From the NCBI RefSeq assembly GCF_025822245.1, contig NZ_JACKTL010000073.1, positions 1 to 64,000 of the forward strand: 64,000 nt of DNA. Reading direction: 5' to 3'. Within the stretch, counting starts at the first letter, position 1. Each line of letters begins with the position of its first letter. A program made the translations under genes and the position numbers. The notes beneath the pieces are model-generated. The model did no database searches. It saw only the letters and a list, made by a program, of their open reading frames with translations, and was not told where the DNA came from. This document shows positions 15,953 through 24,453 of this stretch, piece after piece. The stretch is from Mycolicibacterium hodleri. GTDB taxonomy: Bacteria > Actinomycetota > Actinomycetes > Mycobacteriales > Mycobacteriaceae.

Positions 15953-16687
15953 TGCGATCACGACATCGGGGTTGTTTCGGCTGACGGAAAGGACGTTGTT
16001 GCAGGCTGCTGGCAGCCGACGGAGGCTTCGCACTCGGGCGATGTCGACGCCTACTTCGCCACCGCGGCGTACTCATCAGAGGAAACCCTGCGGCCATTCT
16101 TGGTCTGGGCCATCCGCACCCACCATCTGCGGCGCTTGACCCTGCCTCTGACCCGGCAGATGCCACCTCGTCCGATCAGCTTGCACAATCGGGTGAAAGT
16201 TCTGCAGCGCATCGCCGCCGGACTGGACATGGACCTCACCGAACGCGTCATCGGCACATTGATCCTGCTCTACGCACAACCCCTCAGCCGGATCGTCCGC
16301 CTTACCGTCGACATTCTCACCAAAACAAAAGGGCGCGTTCTCATTCGACTCGGGGACCCACCAGCTCCCATTCCGTCCCCGTTCGACGACATCGTGCGCA
16401 CTCACCTGCGCTCACGACACAACCTGTTCCCCGGCCGCCGCGCATGCCAGCCCCTGCACCCGACCTCGATCCGGCTACGACTGACCGCCCTGGGCATTCC
16501 GAACATGCCCGGTCGATCCCGCGCACTGCGCGAAATGCTCCTTCAAGCACCACCTGCGGTCGTGGCCAGCATGCTCGGCTTCCACGTCGGCAAAGGGGAG
16601 ACCATCGCCGCCGAAACCCGTGCGACATTGAAGCGCTACGCCGCCGGCACTCACGAGCGCGCCCGCCGGCCACGCTTGGGCTCCTGA
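15953..16687 (+). pseudogene. truncated tyrosine-recombinase-like gene
   Basis: An open frame from the TGA at 15950 to the stop at 16687 with no good start codon. The readable part runs SGDVDAYFATAAYSSEETL, then PFLVWAIRTHHLRR, then a helical domain with LTERVIGTLILLYAQPLSRI, LHPTSIRLRLTALGIP, an RSRALREML segment and a final LKRYAAGTH. This looks like the C-terminal part of an actinobacterial XerC/D-like protein, with a candidate catalytic Tyr near the end. The N-terminal DNA-binding half is missing, so it is probably a remnant. It lies beside a tRNA gene, a classic integration site. Confidence 0.55.
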
Positions 16688-16974
16688 CGCGCAGGCGGCC
16701 CCAAGGCGGATGAGCGGGGACACCTTGAGGGAGCCCGACGACGCCGTTGACGACCTAACGGCCCGGCTGCTTCGCAAAGTCCCGCCCGGCCCCAACATGC
16801 GACGATCCGACGTTTTCGATGGCTCCCGCGACCGGACCGTTTTGCTTGATTAATTGCCGTCGCGACGCCTTGCTGCTCGGGCGTGACACTGACATCTTGC
16901 ATGATAGAAGCACGATGATTGCCGCCGACGTCGCTCGAGGCTCGCGGCCTCTCACGCTGACGTCATCCGTCTCG

Positions 16975-17406
16975 TCAGGTCGCCGGGGGGCTCGGCGCCG
17001 CGGGACCCTCGGTGATGATGAAGTATTCGCGCATCTCCACGATGCGCCCGTCGACGACCTCGGCGACGCCCGCAACGCGCCCGGACAATACCAATTGACC
17101 GGTGGCACTGTAGAAGTCATCGACGCGCTCGGTGAACACGAAGCGGCCCCGCGACTCGATGAACTTGAAGTCCACGGTCATCGTCTCGAAGCCCGGCGGG
17201 AAGCTCTCCGCCAAGGCTCTGGCCTCGTCGATGCCCACGGTCGTCGCCATGCCGACGTTCTCCCACACCGTCTCCGGGGTGAAGAACTCCTCGAAGGACG
17301 CCAGCACGGCGGCCTTCGAGCTGCTCCAACGCTCGAGGAATTGCCGCACCACGGCACTGGGGTCGGCGGTCGCGGTGGTCTGGGGGGTCGCATCCGATGT
17401 GGTCAT
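16975..17406 (-). CDS. SnoaL/limonene-epoxide-hydrolase-like protein
   Basis: A 143-residue NTF2-fold protein (VVRQFLERWSSSKAAVLASFEEFFTPETVWENVG, then GIDEARALAESFPPGFETMTVDF, then GRFVFTERVDDFY). This is the limonene-1,2-epoxide hydrolase/SnoaL-like branch, whose members hydrolyse epoxides or act as polyketide cyclases; others are only binding proteins. The catalytic Asp-Arg-Asp set cannot be assigned with certainty. It is divergent from the MmyB-type regulator 120 bases away, which probably controls it. Confidence 0.78.
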   Translation of the reverse strand: MTTSDATPQTTATADPSAVVRQFLERWSSSKAAVLASFEEFFTPETVWENVGMATTVGIDEARALAESFPPGFETMTVDFKFIESRGRFVFTERVDDFYSATGQLVLSGRVAGVAEVVDGRIVEMREYFIITEGPAAPSPPAT

Positions 17407-17526
17407 GACGTCCACGGTGCCGCACCGACCTGCGTCGCGGAACGGTCGGTTTCGTCCCCGGTTCAGCGCAACCGGGGATGAATCAGTCCCTCCCTCCGAT
17501 CGTCGGCCTGCTGGAACAATGGATCG

Positions 17527-18378
17527 ATGACCAGTCGCCCGGACCCCGCCGGTTCCCTCGGGGACTTCCTGCGGGCTCGGCGCGACGGACTGGACCCCAC
17601 CGAGGTAGGGCTGTCCCTGCTCGGGGCCCGGCGGCGCGTTCCCGGGCTGCGTCGCGAAGAGGTCGCCAACCTCGCCGCCATCAGCCACGACTACTACGCC
17701 CGACTCGAACAAGGTCGCATCGCCCCCTCACTCGCGGTCCTGAAGACCCTGAGCGACGTGTTGCGCCTCGACGCTGAACAACGCGCCTACCTCTACGAAC
17801 TCGCCGGCAAACCGGTCCCTCGCCGACGGACGTCAGAACAGCACCGCACGCGGCCCCAACTTCAGCGGCTACTGGACGCGATGACCGAGATTCCCGCCTT
17901 CGTCTTCGACCATCGATTCGACATCCTCGCGTGGAACCCGCTGGCCGCCGCCATCTACGTCGACTTCAGCCGCATACCGCCCGAGCAGCGCAACTACGTG
18001 CACCTGGTGTTCACCCACCCCGACGTCCGTGCGCTCTACGCCGACTGGGACACCGTCGCCCGCAATTGTGTAGCCTCACTGCGCAGATCCGCCGCCCGCA
18101 CCCCCGACGACGCACGCCTACTCGCGCTGGTCGACGAACTCCGCACCCGCGACACGGTCTTCCGCACCTGGTGGCCCGCCCACGAAGTCGTCGACTCCAG
18201 CAGCGGAACCACCGTCCTGCGCCACCCCATCGCCGGCGAACTGACCCTGGAGTGGAACACCTTCCTCAGCGACACCGACCACGACCAACGCCTCATGACC
18301 ATGACCGCACCCCCACACAGTCCCACCCATCAGGCTCTGAAATTCCTCAACTCCTGGACCGAGAGCACCGCTCAATAG
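17527..18378 (+). CDS. MmyB-type XRE transcriptional regulator
   Basis: A 283-residue regulator. An N-terminal XRE helix-turn-helix (RREEVANLAAISHDYYARLEQGR, about 39-61) precedes the C-terminal PAS-like MmyB ligand domain (IPAFVFDHRFDILAWNPLAAA, then HPDVRALYADWDTVARNCVASLR). MmyB proteins bind a fatty-acid-like ligand and usually regulate an adjacent divergent oxidoreductase or hydrolase. Here the divergent neighbour is the SnoaL/LEH-like gene, and the 120 bases between would hold the operator. Confidence 0.88.
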   Translation: MTSRPDPAGSLGDFLRARRDGLDPTEVGLSLLGARRRVPGLRREEVANLAAISHDYYARLEQGRIAPSLAVLKTLSDVLRLDAEQRAYLYELAGKPVPRRRTSEQHRTRPQLQRLLDAMTEIPAFVFDHRFDILAWNPLAAAIYVDFSRIPPEQRNYVHLVFTHPDVRALYADWDTVARNCVASLRRSAARTPDDARLLALVDELRTRDTVFRTWWPAHEVVDSSSGTTVLRHPIAGELTLEWNTFLSDTDHDQRLMTMTAPPHSPTHQALKFLNSWTESTAQ

Positions 18379-18974
18379 ACTCGTGGCCGTACCCGCGCAG
18401 TGACAAAGGGGCCGTTGTCGTCTTCGGCTCAGCATGACGGCAGAGGCTAAGGGTCGAGCGGGCCAACGTCTGCGCTGGACGCCATTTGCGTACCGCGAGC
18501 GGCTGGCACGGATCGTCGGCGACGCGGTGGCGTGCCTTCTCGAGAATTCGCCACCCCAGTTTCCGCCATCACACCAGTAAGAAGCTGTCCCTTGTCGCCG
18601 GACGAAATTCGAAAGCGGCACACTTAAGCTAGGTGGACCCGCAACCTGTGCGAGGATCGCGAGGGTCTCACTCGTCCAACGTCTTTCCCGTAAGCGCCAC
18701 GATCAACTCGGCACTTTCGCAGGAGGCGCAGCGAATGTTGTGAAGGTGACCGACGGGATCGTCACCAACTGGACCGCCTGGGGTCCGGACTGCCGGTGCA
18801 AACGCTGCACCACAGCCGCCACCAGCCGTCGGCACAGTGTGCGGAGTCCGTCGGTGGGTTGCTTCCGCGTGGCGCGCCTAGTCGGGGGCTTCACTCCGCC
18901 CCATTCTCCGGGTGCTCGGAAGGTCTGGCACGGCGACTCATCTGAGAGGGAAGTAATCACAATCGAACCACTGC
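18379..18974. other. 596-base region without a convincing gene
   Basis: The region lies between the MmyB-type regulator and the end of the ESX cassette. A 48-codon frame (18434..18580, MTAEAKGRAGQRLRW...) is possible but has no ribosome binding site and no recognised family. The stretch near 18590-18720 is less GC-rich than the flanks. It may be degraded DNA. I see no repeat or RNA gene. Confidence 0.4.
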
Positions 18975-19799
18975 TCAGGGCGCCGCACCCGATCGTTCCG
19001 CCCGTGCGATTGCTGCAGCGGTCCCCAACTCGGAGCGTAGGTCGGCATTCTCCGCGTAGCACGTGAGGTAGTCGTAGAGCACGTGGGAGTCGACGTCGAA
19101 CCGTCGGCAGTCGACTTCGATCATCGGCACCGGCGGAAGGCGGTCGATCCGCCACAGGCGCGTCGTGTACCGCGGCGACCATTCGGCGTTCGCATACCCG
19201 ATCAGCAATATGACGGCGTGACCGTTGAACGCGGCCTTAACTCCCGCGATGTCGGCCCACGTCAGCGACGACTCGAAGCTCCAACCTCGTTGCCAAACGC
19301 CCTGTTCCGACAGCATCAGCGCACCGCGACGAATCCGTCCGAGGAGCGCGGACACGGGAAACGTCGCACCAAGGAGTCCGAATCCGGCAAGCAACCCCGA
19401 GGCGACAGACATCCCCTGACCGAGAAAGAGGTGGATCGCACCGATCACGCATGCGCCTGTAAGTGCCGTCATCAGGGCCACCAGCAATGAGAACTGTCGA
19501 CGGGAGTAGGAGATTTCGGTCGCCGGCGAACCATCCGCCCGCACCGTTCCAATCGATCTCACTAGATCACGCTGCTGCGTGCGAATGGCCACACCGAGCG
19601 CGGCAACCAGCAACATGATCACGGCGAACAGCCCCGAATAAAGGAGAGCCGAAAGATTGCCGGCCGCTGCCAACACCGCACCGAACAGCAGGGACGCTAC
19701 GGCGATCGCGAGAATTGCCGCGGTGGCAACCGTGAATCGCGCGTCGCGGGTGGATCGCTTCCACTCGCCAGGAATCTCTGAAGAACTAGAAGATGGCAT
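18975..19799 (-). CDS. membrane protein, candidate immunity protein of the ESX cassette
   Basis: A 274-residue protein with two pairs of membrane helices (about 24-47, 54-74, then 105-125 and 130-150), followed by a soluble PH-like beta-rich domain (RRGALMLSEQGVWQRGW, then WADIAGVKAAF) and a helical tail. The gene overlaps the end of the ESX-substrate gene by 14 bases, the arrangement seen for immunity genes behind their toxins. No known family was recognised, so immunity is inferred from position and topology only. Confidence 0.6.
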   Translation of the reverse strand: MPSSSSSEIPGEWKRSTRDARFTVATAAILAIAVASLLFGAVLAAAGNLSALLYSGLFAVIMLLVAALGVAIRTQQRDLVRSIGTVRADGSPATEISYSRRQFSLLVALMTALTGACVIGAIHLFLGQGMSVASGLLAGFGLLGATFPVSALLGRIRRGALMLSEQGVWQRGWSFESSLTWADIAGVKAAFNGHAVILLIGYANAEWSPRYTTRLWRIDRLPPVPMIEVDCRRFDVDSHVLYDYLTCYAENADLRSELGTAAAIARAERSGAAP

Positions 19800-20853
19800 T
19801 CCACGCGTCTTCTGCCAAGCCGCCTAGAGCTTTACCGGTATCCGCGACTGCTGCTGCGCCATCGCCGATCGCGTCACCGACAGCGCCAATACCGTTCTGG
19901 TACAAGGAGTCCACTGCACCGGATGCGAAGATTCCGACGACTGCACCACCGAGCGCTCCAACGGCGGTTCCGACGACCGGTACGGGTATCGCGGTACCAA
20001 TCGCAGCGCCCGCGAGTACCGAGGCGCCGAACCCAACTCCTCCGGAAACGATCGCCTGGTCGACGTCCTTGCCGTTCGCGATGTCATATACGACACCACC
20101 GATTGCGAGTGCTCCGCCAAGTTTGAGACCCAAGCGACCGGCAGTCGATTCGGCGCTTGCGGCTGCCTTCGCGGCGTCGTCGGCGCTGTTCGCAAGCGCT
20201 CTCGAGGCATCGAAATCGCGGTAAACCAATGCCGCGGCGCTACCCTCGGGAGCTGCCTTGGCCAGATTGAGAAATTTCTCGGACTCGTCCGCCAAGAACT
20301 TGGACTGTTTGAGCAAAGTGGACGAGTGCGCAGCCATCAGGGTTCCGGCCGCGCCGTTGATGAGGTCCGCGACCACGAAGAACCACTTGCCGGACAGGTC
20401 GGCCCAAACATTCTTGAGAGTGTCGGCAGCGAGCTTTTCAACGGCGCGGGCGGCGTCCGCAGCATTGAGGGCAGTTGCGTATGCCGGAATCTTCTCGGAA
20501 GTATCGGGGTCGTTGATTACGAAGCCATCTACCGACAGTCCTGCGCTTGCCGCATTGTCCCGAACCGACTGCATCTCTTCCTGCGCCCGCCGCAGTTCAT
20601 CTGCGAAATGATCGATTGCTTGCGCACTACTGACGACAGCCGATTGCAACCCATCCGCCTTGGTGGCTCCACTCGTCATTCGGCTCACGAAGGCATCGGA
20701 AGCTTCTCCATGCCAGTCAGCCCCTGCAGTCGTCTTCGCACTGTGAATGTCGTCGACCGTGTGCTCGATCTTGCTGGCAAGGGTTGACCGAAGCCAGCCC
20801 GCTGCGTCTGCGACGGCGTCTGGATTGCCCTCGATTCTCGTGTCGATTGGCAT
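19786..20853 (-). CDS. ESX-type substrate with WXG module and glycine-zipper C terminus
   Basis: A 355-residue protein. The first 100 residues form a WXG100-like helical hairpin (Trp47-His-Gly49 in ADWHGEASDAF, long coiled helices either side). A middle helical part follows. From about 240 to the end it is Gly/Ala-rich with glycine-zipper spacing (GGALAIGGVV, GVGFGASVLAGAAIG, GALGGAVVGIFASGA), as in membrane-inserting toxins. It is likely exported by a type VII system encoded elsewhere. GC content is below that of its neighbours. It lies between an EspC-like helper gene and the membrane protein gene. Confidence 0.75.
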   Translation of the reverse strand: MPIDTRIEGNPDAVADAAGWLRSTLASKIEHTVDDIHSAKTTAGADWHGEASDAFVSRMTSGATKADGLQSAVVSSAQAIDHFADELRRAQEEMQSVRDNAASAGLSVDGFVINDPDTSEKIPAYATALNAADAARAVEKLAADTLKNVWADLSGKWFFVVADLINGAAGTLMAAHSSTLLKQSKFLADESEKFLNLAKAAPEGSAAALVYRDFDASRALANSADDAAKAAASAESTAGRLGLKLGGALAIGGVVYDIANGKDVDQAIVSGGVGFGASVLAGAAIGTAIPVPVVGTAVGALGGAVVGIFASGAVDSLYQNGIGAVGDAIGDGAAAVADTGKALGGLAEDAWNAIF

Positions 20854-20855
20854 TT

Positions 20856-21140
20856 CTATTTTGTTTCCATGGCATTCTCGAGCATCTCGGCCGCCTGCTC
20901 ATCCCGGCCAAGGTAGCTGTTGTTCGCCGACGCTATCGCAGCACCCACGGCGTTTACGGCGACCACCAGTTGACCCGTGTTGTCCACGAGCTTCGCCAGT
21001 ATCCCGAGAATTGCGGGTGTGCCAGTCCCGCCATCAACTGACGTGGGGACCGAGCCGCCCGCGCTTTCAAGCGAGCTACCAGCGTCCGACAACGAGGTGG
21101 AGATCTTGTTGAGGGCTTCGTGATTGATGTACAGCGTCAA
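20856..21140 (-). CDS. EspC-like type VII secretion helper
   Basis: A 94-residue, mostly helical protein (ALNKISTSLSDAGSSLESAGG, then LAKLVDNTGQLVVAVNAVGAAIASANNSYLGRDEQAAEML) with the pattern of the DUF2580/EspC family of ESX-secreted or chaperone-like proteins. It ends 3 bases before the WXG-type gene and is likely its heterodimer partner. The start is a TTG, supported by GGAGG five bases upstream and a four-base overlap with the preceding gene. Confidence 0.72.
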   Translation of the reverse strand: MTLYINHEALNKISTSLSDAGSSLESAGGSVPTSVDGGTGTPAILGILAKLVDNTGQLVVAVNAVGAAIASANNSYLGRDEQAAEMLENAMETK

Positions 21141-21670
21141 CTGTGCCTCCGCCGCTTCTCAACCGGAATTTCGACGTCGAGCATCAAGAGTTGGAATGGT
21201 CGGGCTGCCTGCAGCTGAGACAAATTGGCGGTCGGCATCAGAATCCACGCCTGATTGTCACCACAGCATTGATGTAGGCGATCCAAGGCCGAGTAGGCCA
21301 GAAGTGCGGTCCGGCCATCTCGCGTTTCACGCATGTCGACCCGCGCGTCTTTCGGGTCGTCAACTGTCTCTGTACAAGGCAAGTACACGACCGGCGGAAA
21401 ATCGCCGGGGATTGGTCGAGGCGTCGTGTTTCCGACGGGAGCAGTAGCCGTTCCGTTCGATGCGGTGGCGTAGTCCCCGACTGGCGAACCCCCTAGACGA
21501 GTGTCACGCAAGACGGGCTCCGCCCCGTCTGGGTTCGGACTTCGCCCATGTGTGCTGTCGACGGCCGGCGAAAAGTCGCCTCCCGACGGAACTTCCGGTC
21601 GCGCGCCCATACCGCTACGAATCCCCCTGGTCCCTTCCTGAGACTTGATGGTGACTGGTTCATTTGGCAA
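21137..21670 (-). CDS. SAV_915/SseB-like protein of the ESX cassette
   Basis: A 177-residue protein with a long Pro/Gly-rich disordered N terminus (to about 85) and a C-terminal domain (VVYLPCTETVDDPKDARVDMRETRDGRTALLAYSALDRLHQCCG) matching the actinobacterial SAV_915/SseB-like family found beside type VII substrates. Its role is unknown. The start at 21670 is a TTG with a weak ribosome binding site; a later ATG at 21610 is possible. It is the first gene of the four-gene cassette. Confidence 0.65.
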   Translation of the reverse strand: MPNEPVTIKSQEGTRGIRSGMGARPEVPSGGDFSPAVDSTHGRSPNPDGAEPVLRDTRLGGSPVGDYATASNGTATAPVGNTTPRPIPGDFPPVVYLPCTETVDDPKDARVDMRETRDGRTALLAYSALDRLHQCCGDNQAWILMPTANLSQLQAARPFQLLMLDVEIPVEKRRRHS

Positions 21671-21899
21671 TCGCAGTGCTGTTCCCTGTTACGAGGCTAG
21701 CAGCGGCGGGACTACCCCTATGTCACTGAATCGCGCATGACTCCGGCATCGAGGCTGCGCCATCCATACCGCTAGTGGTAAGCGGAGGCAGAGCACGGAC
21801 GTCGCATCAGTCATGAGGAGCCCACCCGCGCAGCGACCGTGACGCGCACCTTGCCAGCCTCCACTCGTCGGGGACCTCCGACGACCTACGACCCTCCAT

Positions 21900-22862
21900 T
21901 CACCCGGCGCCGCGCCCGTCGAGCCACTCCGAGATCGCCGCCACCCCGTCGCGGAAGAAGATCCCGTAGGCCCGGTCGGCCACGTAGCCGATGTGCGGTG
22001 TGGCAGTCACGTTGACCATCGTGCGCAGCGGATGGCCGACGGGCAACGGCTCGGTGTCGAAGACGTCGAGACCGGCGCCGGCGATGGCGCCCGACTGCAG
22101 GGCGTCGACCAACGCGGCCTCGTCGACGATCGGCCCGCGGGACGTGTTGACCAGCAGCGCAGTCGGTTTCATCGCGGCCAGCTCCGCGGCGCCGATCAGG
22201 CCGCGGGACCGCTCGCTTAGCTTGAGGTGCACGGTCAGCACGTCGGCGGTCGCGAAGAACTCCGCCCGCGGCAGGTGGCGCACCCCCGCCTCGGCCGCGG
22301 CCTCGGCGGTCAGGTTCTGGCTCCACGCCACGACGTCCATGCCGAAGGCCGCCCCGATGCGGGCCACCCGCGTCCCGATCCGCCCGAGGCCCAGCACGCC
22401 AAGCACCCGGCGGTCCAGCTCGAGCCCGACGGTGGTCTGCCACCCGCCGTCGGCGATCGACCGGCTCTCGGCGACCAGGTGCCGCGACGCCGCCAGGATC
22501 AGCGCCCAGGTGAGTTCCACCGTCGACGCGACGCTGCCGCCGGTGCCGCTGACGTCGATGCCGAACTCCTCGGCCGCCGCCATGTCGATCGACGCGTTGC
22601 CCGGCCCGGTCGACGCGATCATCCGCAGCCGGGGCAGCCGCTGAAGGACGGTGCGCGGCAACGGAGTTCGCTCGCGCATCACGAAGACCACGTCGAACGG
22701 CGCGAGCCGCGCGACCAACTCGTCATCGTCGGAGAGGTGGTCGGAGAACGTGGTCACGTCCGCTCGTGCGGTGACCGGTGACCAGTCGGCCGAGCTCAGC
22801 GCAACGTTCTGGTAGTCGTCGAGGACGGCGATCTGGATCCGCGTCGTGTCGGGGGTGCTCAT
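21900..22862 (-). CDS. D-2-hydroxyacid dehydrogenase
   Basis: A 320-residue NAD-dependent dehydrogenase. The Rossmann motif GLGRIG is at 158-163. The catalytic Arg lies in NTSRGPIVDE, a Glu in DVFDTEPLP and the His in TPHIGYV. The N terminus (IAVLDDYQNVAL) is that of the phosphoglycerate-dehydrogenase-like group annotated as D-2-hydroxyacid or formate-type dehydrogenases. Substrate unknown. ATG 22862 is chosen because the longer version adds only a basic non-homologous segment. It may belong to the catabolic region that begins 77 bases upstream. Confidence 0.88.
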   Translation of the reverse strand: MSTPDTTRIQIAVLDDYQNVALSSADWSPVTARADVTTFSDHLSDDDELVARLAPFDVVFVMRERTPLPRTVLQRLPRLRMIASTGPGNASIDMAAAEEFGIDVSGTGGSVASTVELTWALILAASRHLVAESRSIADGGWQTTVGLELDRRVLGVLGLGRIGTRVARIGAAFGMDVVAWSQNLTAEAAAEAGVRHLPRAEFFATADVLTVHLKLSERSRGLIGAAELAAMKPTALLVNTSRGPIVDEAALVDALQSGAIAGAGLDVFDTEPLPVGHPLRTMVNVTATPHIGYVADRAYGIFFRDGVAAISEWLDGRGAG

Positions 22863-22939
22863 CACGCGACGATATGCCCGCCCGGCACCCCTCGCGAGCA
22901 CGACCCCGCCAGCCGACTGGGCTCGTGGTGACCGTTCCG

Positions 22940-24424
22940 TCAGATACGGTCGCCTAGTGTCGAACTGAGTTGCTCATAGCGTTGGGGCGAACGGGCTTTG
23001 ATGACGTACGCGCCGATGACGCCGATGGCGAGCGAGGCGAACAGCATGACGGTGAAGGTGAACTGCAACCAGCCGCCGCCACCGAGGAGAACGTCCATCC
23101 CCGTCACCGCGTACCAGAGGAACGGCATCAGTCCGGCGACACCGAGCAGCGGGGCGATGAACGTGTTCCACGGGCGTTTGTCGACCTTGGACCGCCGGAA
23201 GAAGACGAAGATGGCGATGCTCGCGATGGTCTGCAACAGGATGATGCCGGCGGCGCCGACGCCGGTCCACCAGGTGAACAGCGTGGTGTAGGGGTCCAGG
23301 CCGAGGATCGCGAAGATCGCGACCACCGTGGCCACCATGCCGATCTGGACGTAGCAGGCAATGGCAGGTGACTGGCGGGTCGGGTGGGTGGTGCCAAGTC
23401 GCGACCAGACGAGACCCTGGCGACCGAGTGAGTACAGATACCGGGCGACGTTGTTGTGGAAGGTCAGGATGGCGGCGAAAAGGCTGCTGATGACGAACAA
23501 TTGGAACGCCTCGGTGCCAATGGGACCGAGCACCCTGTCGCTCACCGTGAAGACGAGGTTGCCCCCTTCGGATGCGGTCAGCCCGGCGATGTTCTCGACG
23601 CCCACGGAGTTGACGATCAAGAAGGCGGTGACGGCGTAGAAGACACCCATGAAGATCACCGAGGTGTAGGTGGCTCTGGGGATGGTGCGCTTGGGGTCCT
23701 TGGCTTCTTCACCGTAGATGGCCGTGCCTTCGAAGCCGATGAACGAGGCGTGGGCGAACATCAGCGCGACACCGATCGCGCCGGCGAACACCGCAGACGG
23801 AGCGAAGGGCTCGAACGAGTAGTCGCTGACCGGTGTCGGCGAGTTGAACAGGATCCCGACGTTGAGGACCAGGATGATCGCGGTCTCCAAGGTGAGCAGG
23901 ACCGCCAGCACGCGGGCTCCGGCATGGATCTGCCGAACACCGAGGAACAACGACGCGCCCATTGCGATGAAGGAGAACACCCACCACGGAACGTCGACGC
24001 CGGTGTGCTTGGAGGCGAATTCCGCGGCGTAGTAGCCGAACCCGCCGATGACGCCGAGCTGGATCGCGTTGTAGGCGAAGATCGCCAGGGAGGCGGACCC
24101 CAGCCCGAGTGGTCGGCCGAGGCCTCGGGTGATGAAGGCGTAGAAGGCCCCGGCGTTGGTGATGTGCCTACTCATCGCGACGTAGCCGACCGAGAAGACG
24201 GTCAGCACCAGCGCGACGACGACGAAGGCGCCGGCTATGCCGATCCCGTTGCCTGCGCCGATGATCACCGGGAACAGTGCCACCACCACGGTCAAGGGTG
24301 CGGCCGCGGCGACGACGAAGAAGACGATGCCGAGCACGCCGATCTGGTTGCGCGCCAGTCCCGCCGACCCGTCGGGTGAGTCCTTGGCGGTTGCCAGCTT
24401 TTGCGGTTCGTCCTGATGCAGCAT
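22940..24424 (-). CDS. APC-family amino acid/amine permease
   Basis: A 494-residue protein with about twelve helices of the amino acid-polyamine-organocation family (GVLGIVFFVVAAAAPLTVV in helix 1, GFEGTAIYGEEAKDPKRTIPRA in the helix 6-loop 6 region). The second segment is the usual substrate-gate motif. AAAGGA precedes the ATG at 24424. It is the last gene of the minus-strand catabolic arm, 29 bases after the FAD oxidoreductase gene, and probably imports the amine or amino acid that the two arms degrade. Confidence 0.9.
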   Translation of the reverse strand: MLHQDEPQKLATAKDSPDGSAGLARNQIGVLGIVFFVVAAAAPLTVVVALFPVIIGAGNGIGIAGAFVVVALVLTVFSVGYVAMSRHITNAGAFYAFITRGLGRPLGLGSASLAIFAYNAIQLGVIGGFGYYAAEFASKHTGVDVPWWVFSFIAMGASLFLGVRQIHAGARVLAVLLTLETAIILVLNVGILFNSPTPVSDYSFEPFAPSAVFAGAIGVALMFAHASFIGFEGTAIYGEEAKDPKRTIPRATYTSVIFMGVFYAVTAFLIVNSVGVENIAGLTASEGGNLVFTVSDRVLGPIGTEAFQLFVISSLFAAILTFHNNVARYLYSLGRQGLVWSRLGTTHPTRQSPAIACYVQIGMVATVVAIFAILGLDPYTTLFTWWTGVGAAGIILLQTIASIAIFVFFRRSKVDKRPWNTFIAPLLGVAGLMPFLWYAVTGMDVLLGGGGWLQFTFTVMLFASLAIGVIGAYVIKARSPQRYEQLSSTLGDRI

Positions 24425-24453
24425 GGCGGGTCCTTTGCGTTGGCGGTGGGAGT

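Noticed and set aside
16710..16853. A 47-codon frame (MSGDTLREPDDAVDD...) after the recombinase remnant
   Set aside because: Weak ribosome binding site, no known family and located in degraded-looking DNA; not enough to call a gene.
18434..18580. A 48-codon frame after the MmyB-type regulator
   Set aside because: No ribosome binding site and no similarity recognised; recorded only in the intergenic entry.
18703..19182. A 159-codon minus-strand frame across the end of the ESX cassette
   Set aside because: It overlaps the 274-residue membrane protein gene out of frame, and its translation lacks any coherent hydrophobic or domain pattern.
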